45,664 nucleotides of DNA from Halocafeteria seosinensis (taxonomy: Eukaryota > Sar > Bigyra > Bicosoecida): the NCBI GenBank assembly GCA_001687465.1, contig LVLI01000222.1, positions 1 through 45,664 of the forward strand, in the 5' to 3' direction. The notes beneath the pieces are model-generated. The model had not been told where the DNA came from. It did not search any database and was given only the letters and a program-made list of their open reading frames with translations. A program made the position numbers and the translations under genes. Positions 14,601 to 23,046 of the stretch are shown one piece after another. Within the stretch, counting starts at the first letter, position 1. Each line of letters starts with the position of its first letter.

Positions 14601-15255
14601 CCTCCTGTCGAGTCAATTTTCTCACAGAGTAAGTGCCGTATCGCCCGAAGATGCGTGCTGGTACTTGCTCCATAAGGACAGGAACTGCGTTCTCGGTTAT
14701 TCTTATGATCAGGAGGACCAACTATTCACAGCTAACGTATCTGACCCGTATCGGTATATGGTTTCTCCTGTACCTGTGGAAGTGACATACCCCACACCCT
14801 TACAACTGACAGCATTTTGTAATTCATCTCTGGAGCTGCTTGCATTCATCCTCAAGCAGCAACTGTGTTTGGAGGATTCTGTTGCTGTGAAGTGCTATAA
14901 CACCCGCGCAGCGCTGCTGGACGATTTCTCCAGGGGAAACGTTGAAATTTTCGCTGATATGGAGGATGATGAAGACAACGAAGGAAGAAACAGCTCTCCA
15001 ACTGTTAGCAAAGCCTTTGTGCGTGCCGAGCTTCAAAGTTTGGAAAGCGATGTTGAATCGGCAGAGGTTGCTAATATCCCTTGGCCTGACCCCCGTTGGG
15101 ATGAACGAATGCCAATCCCAGTTAAGATTTGGACCTTTTTCAATTCCAGTCCCCAGAATATTGACAACCTCCAGGAGGTAGCACGCATGAATGGTTTTGA
15201 AGAACAGGTCAAGTTTTATGAGTCATTGCCGCCGCTTCATACACCAACGCAGTAA
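5659..15255 (+). CDS. Giant ankyrin-repeat protein with helical-repeat N-terminus
   Basis: A single uninterrupted frame of 3198 aa from ATG 5659, after an in-frame leader with no better start. The N-terminus is charged (residues 1-105, rich in E, K, D), then comes an ARM/HEAT-like helical stretch at about 112-220 (QYLKLLLHKDDDVVQAALTG, RLIKLAGG-type helices recur later). Ankyrin-like units sit near residues 2365-2410 (GKTPAMVSFIYGHTVRAFSF), 2490-2520 (LLAYGASPTLQDARGNHCLH) and 2555-2605 (GETPLHCALAQGNVSMARRL followed by GAHPN, then GNLPLHYAAL). Lys/Gly/Ser-rich linkers break the chain near 795, 1265, 1530, 1765, 1875 and 1985. I see no signal peptide, membrane segment or enzyme motif. Probably a scaffold. 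I do not recognise a named family; combined armadillo-ankyrin proteins exist, but alignment would be needed. Confidence 0.85.
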   Translation: MESKEDAESTSAHADTQTANEQQDKDALGTDQRGKTEEGNKEDDTPPSMTKLSEEEFLKSLTEDVRSQAEKQASKNIKMSEKEKKQKYRSLASQFKAREPLELAKAALEVDADDDFFRNGGGAGQYLKLLLHKDDDVVQAALTGLLRQLAHSEEEKQTIAFNDGLEGTSLALQICNVVDAVAILRAAEEGTKWNGTEIFVRHFFSPRPFIAILALRCYRIILNSVVTGLPVYSSIRWKWLSVLLTAGDPITKLLQVVAAGVASEKSAAWNAWASQTWQHASKNEPLSPMSFPAKELKQMECPCVVPMSPEAVMEATKCIYLSVTEVFSPLRRPREASLPVDHSNCTIEELIPPSMVPQDLNNSDMETAVINALNAESGSNDDVAPFTKASEETASQLTTDQIRRHQLRADRSEYLGSSKNVYGTTYVGPGVDDRRIPSSIFTDLVPWHPLRMAMRKTLSQNIRVNLNTGSLQRNGIIANTKYYGGTASSVAQAFSTWCFRGMDLLTMLSRYRILPPLHGIAALSTSKDYSWCLNESTEAYTESRGAHPLLPVANSKSSNALKELSSTKTASFLENVAVIEHRRCVNIETVTQCLGWRILDCLSLHEDNRPPLYDAGVWCMVSSSIERVKEHLLRVCVELQRVYIAEQLQEVDNTAERESEHDGGIQSPVQGLVPEDSERSLLNNAIEVLTRQKLGSVDLEVELSSIMQSVPKKPRFSRAWKLIEVLISGIVSMLETSYHLCQFCSPSSLLSVIQSTQPAERSPVEAIESAVWDDSVKTETPEEERTSSAGSGKKGKSRNSSSKKNKRRESVSGLGEETASVAVAAASNHSKYWDFLLSRPPCEAQDLENSFIKLVCSIVGVPFHYLFDDLISVSLGTLRGIFLPLEDEASAESRRVVAAGECKVLSGLLRLLRNPQVGNTLRDQAECTFYSLILDKERTGTSEQHPTVPPYRFPRELWKQSKTRTHVDVYNKLLQFFPQDCTEEGGQSFGETLGDCILYEDLKRYTQSKDYNTCTCLLNHVADTYQWCQTENSDTWLSLRELISVLCLWQEEPVYEFFGGGFERYRKTGLLSESMVDGEEQRQLGAKMCSLLKEVSGELGSEQGWDDQAEEDPLMQWSMLLPGSENLLASLSLAGTAEEFGSENVDSKEIYLNNVGSLVSLLNGVACCQKSGAVYNPLAVWGCFIMGSGLTDSSDLISSFQEAPEENHDLFLSVDSEEISLYSYHCWHTLYAELSDCHNYVTTSNYVSERVVTPAMSLTTTTMEKGKKGKEPKSQGKKGKSEKSLSILEELSGLSRMFQKEHFNEGSKYDSLHRITRLIDRISAPVEKSPQTNVPPEFLTGSHVSGLVGRYGIAGLLCQAPIKYAKHCMKHDNKEETQLERLTVYSLRTLRKVLLTSPIEPAVLGSLGASVVDCLVVLAAPPGGIDRGSGENAPDLLWSPACPKNIRPVEISLEDLIVGGFSSRNGDEGSALCTDIRTQAMETLACICHAENLWRYQLPQQITVFGDHGTVGWETLWSELPVSNGEDTTKADKKGSKKGEKNSKGDDTSFKREGFSWSPGHRAGMHVAKHLLYLLAVYSNTETLRTMGCEWSDTLLTTLSAMLQVRGCRAASLNWLTSALGRPWLNQVATICEEATNLALDLFPSVEQNDEGSLKWSSRLIKLAGGFSSLEQTETEEELLREALNKAQYWREGVRQLVENTCDTLLPSQLSDFVPSGVHPLQSFDYPSFDLDVSTTPLAPAELSMAVRGLVGASPAPTKKGDEKKKPHSSDEDSSVPEIPEQQLASYLGLNFRSWFGADSQHLSSTPQRDLWWVFGESADAFDTDMWKSSYEKIKGLINLDIESKRQGCLSPAVSSGGGSTKQNKGRKGCQSGIQEEAVPSEKDGCTKLFEDVVTDVCDSLLIFQFLLRILDATTSPSSLERYIHQEYSQLKQDKNDEVSAFIADVGKRGSDIDQFWRECFAEHPSLPDLVPDSIFSMFAEGSSGKTGSKEKKKASPRSKDKDTKGDTSSKTESEKTFLFAKAPSWRSFSPLAFPKIVSSPLNKSFMHEALRCVAVPGEHELRKESWSQDHLRLPRSCCQEREHPSEGHRPPLEEFLLKRDIPVISFARLLEASRCSIYGDLIRTLFYAPLTEISSSQLVPLSATPSRSEDNDMRLYTYPLRQKFKCAASIVRGCTTDNEERLSQQSMLTNMFCAEALRSGSLQNILSWLDDFVKASQESDNGTSLMPCELEELYRILNYVIRRPLFISEDTVMKQSWIAHWSLLLRGKHPCHRYIHTSFGESTTNLEIPCLPLLHLVSSLCTNRPCEWILGDSFLHKGQLVYRQGVSTLEKQFQVGLSNECSSDTPDSSAPEINPFSLDLDCQDDAGKTPAMVSFIYGHTVRAFSFLCAGCNPNAQCESGDSLLKYALCSPSRSAVEELVSQMELAGRFLCSPFPTSSIFDVPRTFPLMNAFTEEDSVLQWDPDKADGTMEEIGTRLIEAGEQSLLSFAVLLAYGASPTLQDARGNHCLHWLAAHCSLLCNWKSVNVILSPRLDAECRKNMTEIVIEMWGKDSVDKVNFLGETPLHCALAQGNVSMARRLLDLGAHPNVVDDHGNLPLHYAALGRDQESPLGEQSAGILDVLTRLLNDGNNTAIQIGRNGETAQAASEKSLEGKIGDTMKRHSYPTSLHELKRECRELLWYDNDCGVAPMQILAGLGIAGHQFHRLGLRLDSQRTVSIPDIPYKIGAASVSEKCKMTSSVMSRCSSAWSTASGWSCCPIPIPINTGSLQQGCQSYSLSVFKHLGCSTIGDTVRNTYTITVAAESLRRQVALAYALSSYSLASGKLVHACISSWCDINHYTSNGESVQEVEETITESKNPYVTEKVLLHSTKRNDQRADEGGLAARIRPVYPHCDNEALSYHQRLLRKADHLLERVAEWTGSTDALEAISMWKRSKRLTLDIILQHSKNDLLAKFFSYVVDAPTTDGGFNRICLLPLSVGILLSSQFSHRVSAVSPEDACWYLLHKDRNCVLGYSYDQEDQLFTANVSDPYRYMVSPVPVEVTYPTPLQLTAFCNSSLELLAFILKQQLCLEDSVAVKCYNTRAALLDDFSRGNVEIFADMEDDEDNEGRNSSPTVSKAFVRAELQSLESDVESAEVANIPWPDPRWDERMPIPVKIWTFFNSSPQNIDNLQEVARMNGFEEQVKFYESLPPLHTPTQ

Positions 15256-15560
15256 CCGGTGGGCATCCTGACGTGACGTCGATTGATGCAGCAGAATTTA
15301 TACAATTTGTACAATGCATTGTACCGCTAATTTAAAGCTGGTTGTTAAATAGTAGTGCACATGCCAATGTTTTACTGGATTTTCCTAGGGGTAGTCGACA
15401 GTACAATTAGTAATTAGCGTATTGGCGGCGGCGTTTACACTTTGAAGTCCATTCCCATTGAACGGAACTTCAATCGAAGATACCTTTGTTGGATTGGTTG
15501 AGTTAGCGGCAAGGAAGCGCTTCCGTAGGGGAAGACATATACACATCCTGTCTGGGAAAA
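15256..15560. other. Intergenic gap before the transporter
   Basis: 305 bp between two plus-strand genes. AT-rich in its first half, including TTTAAA and ACAATTTGTACAATG-like sequence. It should hold the 3' end of the ankyrin gene and the transporter promoter. No gene seen. Confidence 0.35.
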
Positions 15561-17407
15561 ATGCTGGCGTCGTGGTTGAAAGAATACGTCCCTCATCCCA
15601 CGCCGAGAACACTTCGATTCTCGGCGACGACTCTGGGAGCGTCCATGTTGTCTACGTTGTTCTACACTTACTACATCCCCCTTTTCCTGAAAACCTGGGG
15701 TCTGACATACGGCTGGTTCTATACCGGGCAAACGCTTTTCCTCCTGTGGAATGCTATCAATGACCCTCTATTCGGCTGGCTGCAAGACAATCCCAGCGCT
15801 CCCAAACAGGATAACATCAAGTCCTACAGCCGAGCCATCTATCTAGGAGGGCCTGTGTTTGCATTCGCCACTCTATTGCCGTGGTGGCCATGGGCCGAGC
15901 CGTTCACTAATCCCACACTCACGGGCATTCACTTTATCGTATCGTTGTTCATGTTTGATGGCTTATTTACGTATGTCGTACTGGCGCAGTGTGGACTCTT
16001 CGCCGATATAGAAGGTACGTAGACAATACTCCCACATGGAGCATTGCCTGAGGGTGATACCGAAACCGAAAGCGCTGCCTTCATTACAGAGTCTCAAGAA
16101 GGACGGTCAGATGTTGTGGCCACATCCCAGCTAGCCCAAATGATCGGCTCACTGACCACATTTGTCAGCTACCCGCTTTGGGAGAAGTCAAACGCTGGAG
16201 TGACTTCTACGGCCGCCTCCAATGTAGATCTAACCGGTTTCCGGCTTCTGGCAATAATAGTTTCGTTTGTCGCTGCTGCTTGTTTTTATTACACCGGAAG
16301 GACAGAAGGAACCCTCGAAAAGCAGCAACAAGACTTTAGGCAGAAACAACCAGCGAGTGACGGAGTTCCCTCTACGGAAACAGCAACTGCTGCAAAGACG
16401 AACGACTCTGGAGTTAAGCTTCGTACAAAGGCATCGGGAAGCTCTCCTGATTTTAGCTCTGCTACTAAAGAAGAGGACGAAAAGACTGATTCCCTCATGA
16501 CCATCTACAAACAGGTCATCAGTAACGCGAATTTTCTGAAGTTCATCACAGTAAACTTCCTACAGGTAGGCGCTAAAGAGTGTGATTTGATTCTGTACAA
16601 GTAGAAGCGCTCACTCTTGCTTTTGTTGATATATGACAGATATTTAACAACACTTTCAATGGTAACTTCTACGCTGAGTTCATGACCGCGCTATTTGGTA
16701 GTAAGGATGCGGAACCTCTTGAACTCAATTCTCAAATGAGAGGAATGATGGTACGTTGGTCGGTGGCAAATCGAGCACTCTACATGTCGTTTACGTTTGG
16801 GATGACTACGCAGCTCGGGGCTACTAACTTTTTGCCCCCACTGTTCACCATTTTCTTGACGCCAGTGGTAAAGCGGCTAGGCCACAGCTATGAATTGGTG
16901 AAAACCATGTTTTGGGTGAAGTTGTTTGGAACCGCCATCGTAGCGTCGATAGCCACTCCTAACACTGTTGCGGGGCTTTTTGTTATTGCGATTTTCATGG
17001 TGTTGCACAAGAGTATAGCAGCTACCACGTTCAGTTTTTTCAACATGAGTGTTAGTGATCTTATTGATGATGACATGAAACGGAACGATCGTAAGAGGCG
17101 ACTAGGGACAACGTTTTTCGGGCTAAATGCCTTGTTCACAACGCCGGCAGTTAGCGCCGCCCCAATGATCACCGTGGGTATCCTCTCTCAATATGGCTAC
17201 GTCGACAAGAGTGACCCTACGGGGGGAGGTGCGGCGGAAAATAGCGAATATAGCCACGATCTGAAAACAGTTATGTGGACCTTAATATGGGCTGTTCCCT
17301 TGATATGTGCTACCTTACAACTTCTTGTCTGGAGCAGTTATTCCCTTCGTGGTGAACAATACTCTAATGGCAAGACCAAAGACGAGGAAGTAGAACGTGG
17401 CCCTTAA
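15561..17407 (+). CDS. MFS transporter, MFSD13A/TMEM180-like
   Basis: Exons 15561-16014, 16090-16565 and 16640-17407 give 565 aa in phase; introns are 75 nt (GTACGT...TTACAG) and 74 nt (GTAGGC...GACAG). The family call rests on the DPxxG-type loop of the glycoside-pentoside-hexuronide/MFS_2 group (NAINDPLFGWLQD), on GLFADIE after about four membrane segments, as in MFSD13A, and on roughly eleven or twelve hydrophobic helices. A long polar loop at about residues 240-295 is rich in K, S and T. Relatives are plasma- or endomembrane transporters; human MFSD13A has no settled substrate, so none is assigned. A first-intron acceptor at 16041 would also keep phase, but would make a 27-nt intron, far from the size of the others. 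Its stop overlaps that of the gene on the other strand. Confidence 0.85.
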
Positions 17408-20400
17408 ATCCTAGGTCCGCTGAAAGCTGGATCTGGTGCTCTCAGAGATTCGTCTTGAAACCGCACACTGCTCCTGCTTGGAACCGGTCCAGTCTTTCTG
17501 GATAAAGCAGTGGTGCCGGCCGCACGATCCTCGGTAAGCTGAGCATCGGCAATTAGCATTGATTGCTCCTTATCGGCGGAGATTCTGCTAGAGAAGAAAA
17601 AGCAGTTCTGAAATATAGCATCGGACCTTAACAAGTCGAAAGATTGAAGCGCTCTCTCTGTTGTTTTGTTAGATGCAATGGTACGAACGCGCTGCATTTC
17701 AAGGATCTGCTCTCGCCGGTAGTGCCGCACAGCCTGTTTGAACGTCGCTAGTCTTTTGGTTTGGACGGCGATCCCCGCGTTTAAGATGCTCTCGCTACGC
17801 AGCTTGACATACAGCATTTTCCGACCGCATACACGATATTGCTCGGTGGCTTTCAGATCTTCGGCTGCATCAGATTGTCTACTAATTTCGCTTCTGCCTT
17901 GGGATGACTTACTGCTCACCCCGTATAATCTCCATCCAATCAACCAAACCGCATCGTTACTATCTATGCAGGTTGAAACAATACACAAGCACATCGGACT
18001 CCCATTTTCTCTGCTTATGGTTACAGTGCTGTATGACATAGCAGCTGCAATATCAGGCTCGTAAAGATGCGTGGTCGATACGCTGTCACATATGCTTTCC
18101 ACTACGTCCGTAGGTTTAAAAGAGTCACTGGATAGCAAATTACTAGCGGCTGACGCTAGTCTTGAGGAGCTCCGTTTTTTTGCTGAAAAACTCTGCTTCG
18201 TAGCAGTATAGAGTTGGAGTTCGAGTTCCTTGGATATGCATTTTTGCAGCCAAGCCGGAGGGACGGTATATCGGAAAATGTGAACCAACGGATAGAATTT
18301 AACCGGCGCTTGCGGTAATGGAAGAAGGCGAAACGATTTGCACTGCGCACAAGTTTGCTTAGGAAACAACCACTGATGTCTTGGACAAGAGGGAAGCTGA
18401 ATCTGCTTCGGTGGTACATATGGAGGAGTGACTTCTGGATCGCCGCAGAACCGAAGCACTAAGTTCCCCATCTTCAGTTCAATAGTCTTCGACTCTGTTT
18501 GGTCAATTGTTGCCAACGATCGTATAGGAGGCGGCTCAACCGGAAATATGTCGACTGTCAGGTTAGGCTTATTCGCCCTTCCCGAAGAGGATGATAGCCT
18601 TCGACCCTGTGTAGACGAAATGCTGTAGCTGGAGCTTCGTCGGTCCTCACTGACAATACTCTTCACGGTTGACTGACGTCTTTGTGGACTGTTTGTTTCG
18701 GCTTCCTCAAGTACTTCTGGGGGCTGAGGAATTATACCGGCGTTGAGTTGGGAAGAAAGGAGCACTCTTGTTTGAGTCTCCACAGGTTGCTCTCGTTGCG
18801 CAGGGAGAACTTCTTCTCCTGGCCATTCACCTATGCCCCCAGCCTTCCAAACAGGGGCTAAAAAATGATCGGCAGCAGATTTCGTTTGTAGCTCTGAAGC
18901 CCCGTGGTTTTTTACATGTAAGCCGGCAGCCTTCTTTGATGCAAAACATTCACCACAACCAGGATGAAGACACAGATACGGTCTCTTGGCAGTTTCTAAG
19001 TAGCCAAACTCGTAGCGTGTGCCATCTTGATCCAAGTAATTCTCCTGAGCAACCCCCGCGCCGCTAGGGGGATACGTTATCTTGGTATCGGTAAGAGAAG
19101 CAGTCTTTGATTTCTTCGGAGATTGACTCCGACCGACTTCCAACCTCTGTTTGGTAGTATCCAGGATGGTGGTTCCCGTAGCAGCACCTGGACGACTTTC
19201 TTGGTATATCTTTGGTAGCCATAAGTCCGTCTCTGCGTCCTTGTCACTTGCTCGCTTCTTTCTGGCTGCATCCAGCTGAGCGGAGCCGTCCGCTCGGAAG
19301 GACTGTTCCATGTTTCTTATGTAGTACTCTGGCCGTTTTATTCTTTCAGAAAATTCCGCTCTGCTCTTGTATCGCATACTTACGAACACCGATTCCACAA
19401 TAGATGCTCTTTCCGGATTCGGTTGCATTTCAGCTTCTAGTGCTGCTTTTTTGTCAGATGGCAGTGGCAGGTGCCTATTAAGTGTACCTGAGCGTATGTC
19501 CTGCACCAGCTTTTTCCAGTGCTGGTCAAGAAAAGAGTGGTGGTCGAACAGAAATTTGATTAAACGATTCTCGTCAGCCAGAATGTCATATCCCTCCATC
19601 GTGGGTCCCATTAGAGTCCTCAAAACGAATAAATACAGGACGCATGAGTCTGTAGTGAGCTTCAGCTTACTTTGGTGTACAACAGCCACTGGCCTACTGA
19701 GTGTAAACGACCTCTGTTTATCGGGTCCAGTCCAGTCAGGCTTTTCGAAGGGTTGTGACTTCTTCGCCCGACCGGCCCCAAGCACTCCTCCAGACGTGTC
19801 CGTCTGGCTCATTAACGCGGCTTCACGTAAACGCGCTTTGCGGCCAACTGCACTGATTTTATAGAATGTCTCTCTCTGTCGAGCTTCGGCTGTCTTCTCG
19901 CTATTGGGATCATGTCCAAAATGTTTTCCTTTGTTAATGTGTTCTGACGACAAGTATAACGCTTCCTGGATTGCTTCCTGATAAGGCTGGATGCCAAGCT
20001 CAGCCGCGTCATCAGTTTGAAAACTGATAGATCCGTCCTGATTCACAATCTTTTGTGTTCGTATCATCCTCCCGGAAGGATCTACAAGTTCCGACTCGCC
20101 GTTTTCGTGTTCGATCAATTTAGGACTAGTTTCGCTCCGACGCCCCTGCAGCATTTCTTCTTTCCTTTTTCGCAAAGAAATTCTCTGGGAGTGCTTCTGG
20201 AGCTGAGCCTTCTGCTTCAACTTCTGCTTAAATAGATACTCATGCTGCATGTCCTCTTCCTTCGATTTGTTCTCGATATCTCTGTAAGGCTGCTCTGAGT
20301 CGTAGTTGGACATACGTAGATACGCTTTCATGATTTTCGTTTGCTCCCTAGCAAGCGCCAAAGACTCGCATTTTTGCGTTGTGTTCAGAGCCTTCGGATT

Positions 20401-23046
20401 TGCCACCGATAGTTGAACTGTTCGTCCATTGGACAATTTGACCACGGTGGAGGTGTTTGCAAGCTTTATTCCTTTAGGTGCGTTTCTTCCCAGGCCCTCT
20501 GGAGCTCGAGGCATCTCGGGAGCTTCTGCAAAGACATATGAGGCAACACCCGAAGTCATACTGTCTTTATTTTCTGACGGTTCCGCTTGTCCTTCTTGTA
20601 TGATACGGTCGTGTGATCGCAATGCCGGCAAATGACGAGATATATGGAACCCACACCGACATATCACTGGTTCTCCTTGTATACTATGACTGACTCCTAT
20701 GAACTCCCTGCATCCACTTAAAGGACAAGGTCCCAGGTATAAGCATTCGGGACAAACAATTACTCGATGAAGAGGACATATTTTTCCATGACCTTGGGCA
20801 AATCTTAGATATCCAATCCATGAAACCTTATCGGACTCTGGGATCACGAAGAAATCGGCGAGCTTTTTGCTATTTTCCGGAGTAAGATTAATGCCGGAGT
20901 TCTTCAAAACTTTCCAAAACTTATGACGGGTTATCATCCCTAACTGATCCACGTCGACTTGAAGAAATTGTTCCTCGAGGAGGCTGATCATCTCAGCTGA
21001 CTTCTCTCTATCCTTTTGGTTATTCAATTTTCGTAAACCGGCATTGGACAAATCATATGGATCACGAGGAGGAACCGGTCGAGTTCCGCCGGCGCGAAAT
21101 TGATTGATTTCTTCCCCAAACATTTTTTCGTAAGATTCCTTCCGCAAAGGAAGCTGCTGCTCGTAGAATCGTCGGGGAAATTTCGGAGCCAACCACGCCC
21201 AGGCTGATTCAACCTGCATTCTCCGTAGCTTAGCTTCCTTTCGGGCCAAAAAACCCCGTATACGACTCTGAATAGCAATAACGCATTGAAGAATAAACAA
21301 GCGCTTTTCTTTCCCTTCCTGACGCCTCCAGCAATACCGTAGCCACTTCTGAATCCTTTGCGTTCTATCATCTTGCTCTACTTTGGCAACAAACGCTTCA
21401 CGCTTTTTCTTCTTCGCTACAGTTTTCTTTCCGAATGATTTAATCACCCACAACCTTTGAATTTTTCGAACTAGAGCATCCTTAAGAGCCCGCTCTTCTA
21501 GCATTTTCTTGTACCGAAATCTGGCTATATGACCCAGGAGTATTCTGTTAATGTTCCTCTTAGCATAATCTTTTCTCAAGGCTGTCATTTGAGCAGCTAT
21601 CCGAGACTTGACAACCCGGAAATTTTCCTTTTGCCACATCACCCGAATCCAACCTTGAATCCTCTTAGCGGTTTTCGCTTTTACTATGTCATCGTCGACC
21701 TTCCTTTGCCACTGATGGACTCGCCATATCCTTTGCACACTAAGAGCTGAGGCCTCGAATGCGACTTTCAGCTTTCTATATTGTCTTATAGCTCTATGAA
21801 CTCTGAAGGCGTTTTGTATTTTTCGAGCAGCGGTCTGCCTCACGCGAGTTTTTCGTTTTCTTTCTAGCCTTTCTCTGGTTCGCTTGGCCGCCAACATTCT
21901 GTAAAGAGACTGGATAGCTGCAGCTGCCTGGTGCAGCTTTCGAATTCTAGCTTTCTTACTGGTAAACAGCTTCTTGAATTGTTCAGACATGGTGTCAACA
22001 AAATCATGTTTTAGTACGTTGTTCTCTTCAAGAAAATCCAGGGAATCATCGGTACGTTTGCTCCGTTGAGGAGGCAGATCCTCCTTTTCTTCATCAGACG
22101 GATAATGATCGGGAACAAGAGGATGTTTTCTCATACCTTGCTTTACGAGGACCACCCCAGGAACCAGCAACGGGTTCTCGTACTTAGGAGGGGCTCCGTA
22201 GAATTGCTCTTTGTACGTTTCCAAGCATAAACCGTGCTTATTTGGGATCTCTATCTTAGGCTGAACTCCAGAGTGGTATCCGATGCATCGCTTAGTATGA
22301 AAGCCACAGGTTTGGAGGTACTCGTCTGTCTTCTCATCCTTTATCTTCTGCACACATTATTTTTTGGAAAATTAGTTTAAAAGGACTAACTTATCAATGA
22401 TTGCAAGGATGGTATTCACCTTGTTGTTACACCAGTAAATATTTTCTGCATTCCAACAATACAATTTGAAATCAGTTACTCGGGTCAGCATGGTTGCTAT
22501 CAATTACCTTCGTCGTCGGACCCTTTCCATGTACATATCATCGTCGTTCTTGGGACAGGTTGACTTTTCTGTACTTCCCCTCTCAGAGCAATCTCCAGTT
22601 TTTGCTCCTCACCTTCGAAGAGTTCCTTAATCGCTCGCTTCCTATTGGACAGCTCGTAGTTCCACTTGCCTTCTCGTGCATATTTTGCTTTCATGGCCAT
22701 GAGATCTGACGGCTGCAGTCTGTCTTCTTGGAGCATCTCCCTGACGAATATGTAACATTCCGTGTTATACACAAGCTTAAGCCGTATATACGTCAGAGAC
22801 AACGTACCACAAATGCTTGTCCTTATCATCTCGGAGCCCCTCCCTCGGGTCAAACTCTCTTGTTTCCACCGGTTCCTCCACCTCCGTCCATTCTCCATCC
22901 CACTCATCCTTCCACACATGCTCTTGTTCTCCTAAGGAAGCTTCGCTGACTGTGCTACTATCTGATTCATCGTAGACGTCATCGTCTATGTTGTCTACTT
23001 CATATTCCCAGTCTTCAACAAATCTCCGAGTGGTTATATTTGACAT
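17404..23046 (-). CDS. 1813-aa IQ-motif, EF-hand-like, Cys-rich and C2H2 protein
   Basis: Four exons: 23046-22808, 22740-22508, 22445-22420 (26 nt) and 22347-17404, all phases matching; introns 67, 62 and 72 nt. The N-terminus is very acidic (about residues 1-75), followed by KYAREGKWNYELSNRKRAI and a Cys/Trp stretch ENIYWCNNKKIKDEK completed by the microexon. At about 305-530 lie at least seven IQ-type motifs (AAAIQSLYRMLAAKR, ARKIQNAFRVH, AIQSRIRGFLARKEAKLRR), expected to bind calmodulin or centrin. Then a degenerate EF-hand pair near 625-660, a Cys-rich cluster near 695-745 (CPLHRVIVCPEC, CPLSGC), a C2H2 finger near 1290-1315 (YLCLHPGCGECF...HVKNH) and a second Cys cluster (CPRHQWLFPKQTCAQC) near 1480. 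No membrane segment. A large Ca2+-responsive cytoskeletal scaffold is an inference; no named family is recognised. Confidence 0.85.
22420..22445 (-). other. 26-nt microexon of the IQ/C2H2 gene
   Basis: Between an intron ending GAATGCAG and one starting GTGAAT lies a 26-base exon. It is required: exon 2 ends in phase 1, exon 4 begins in phase 0, and 26 bases exactly restore the frame. It codes E-NIYWCNNK, giving the continuous sequence SDDEENIYWCNNKKIKDEK. Confidence 0.8.

Noticed and set aside
16015-16041. 27-nt intron in the transporter
   Set aside because: It keeps phase, but the acceptor is poor (GGAG), while TTACAG at 16084-16089 gives a 75-nt intron like the rest and also keeps phase.
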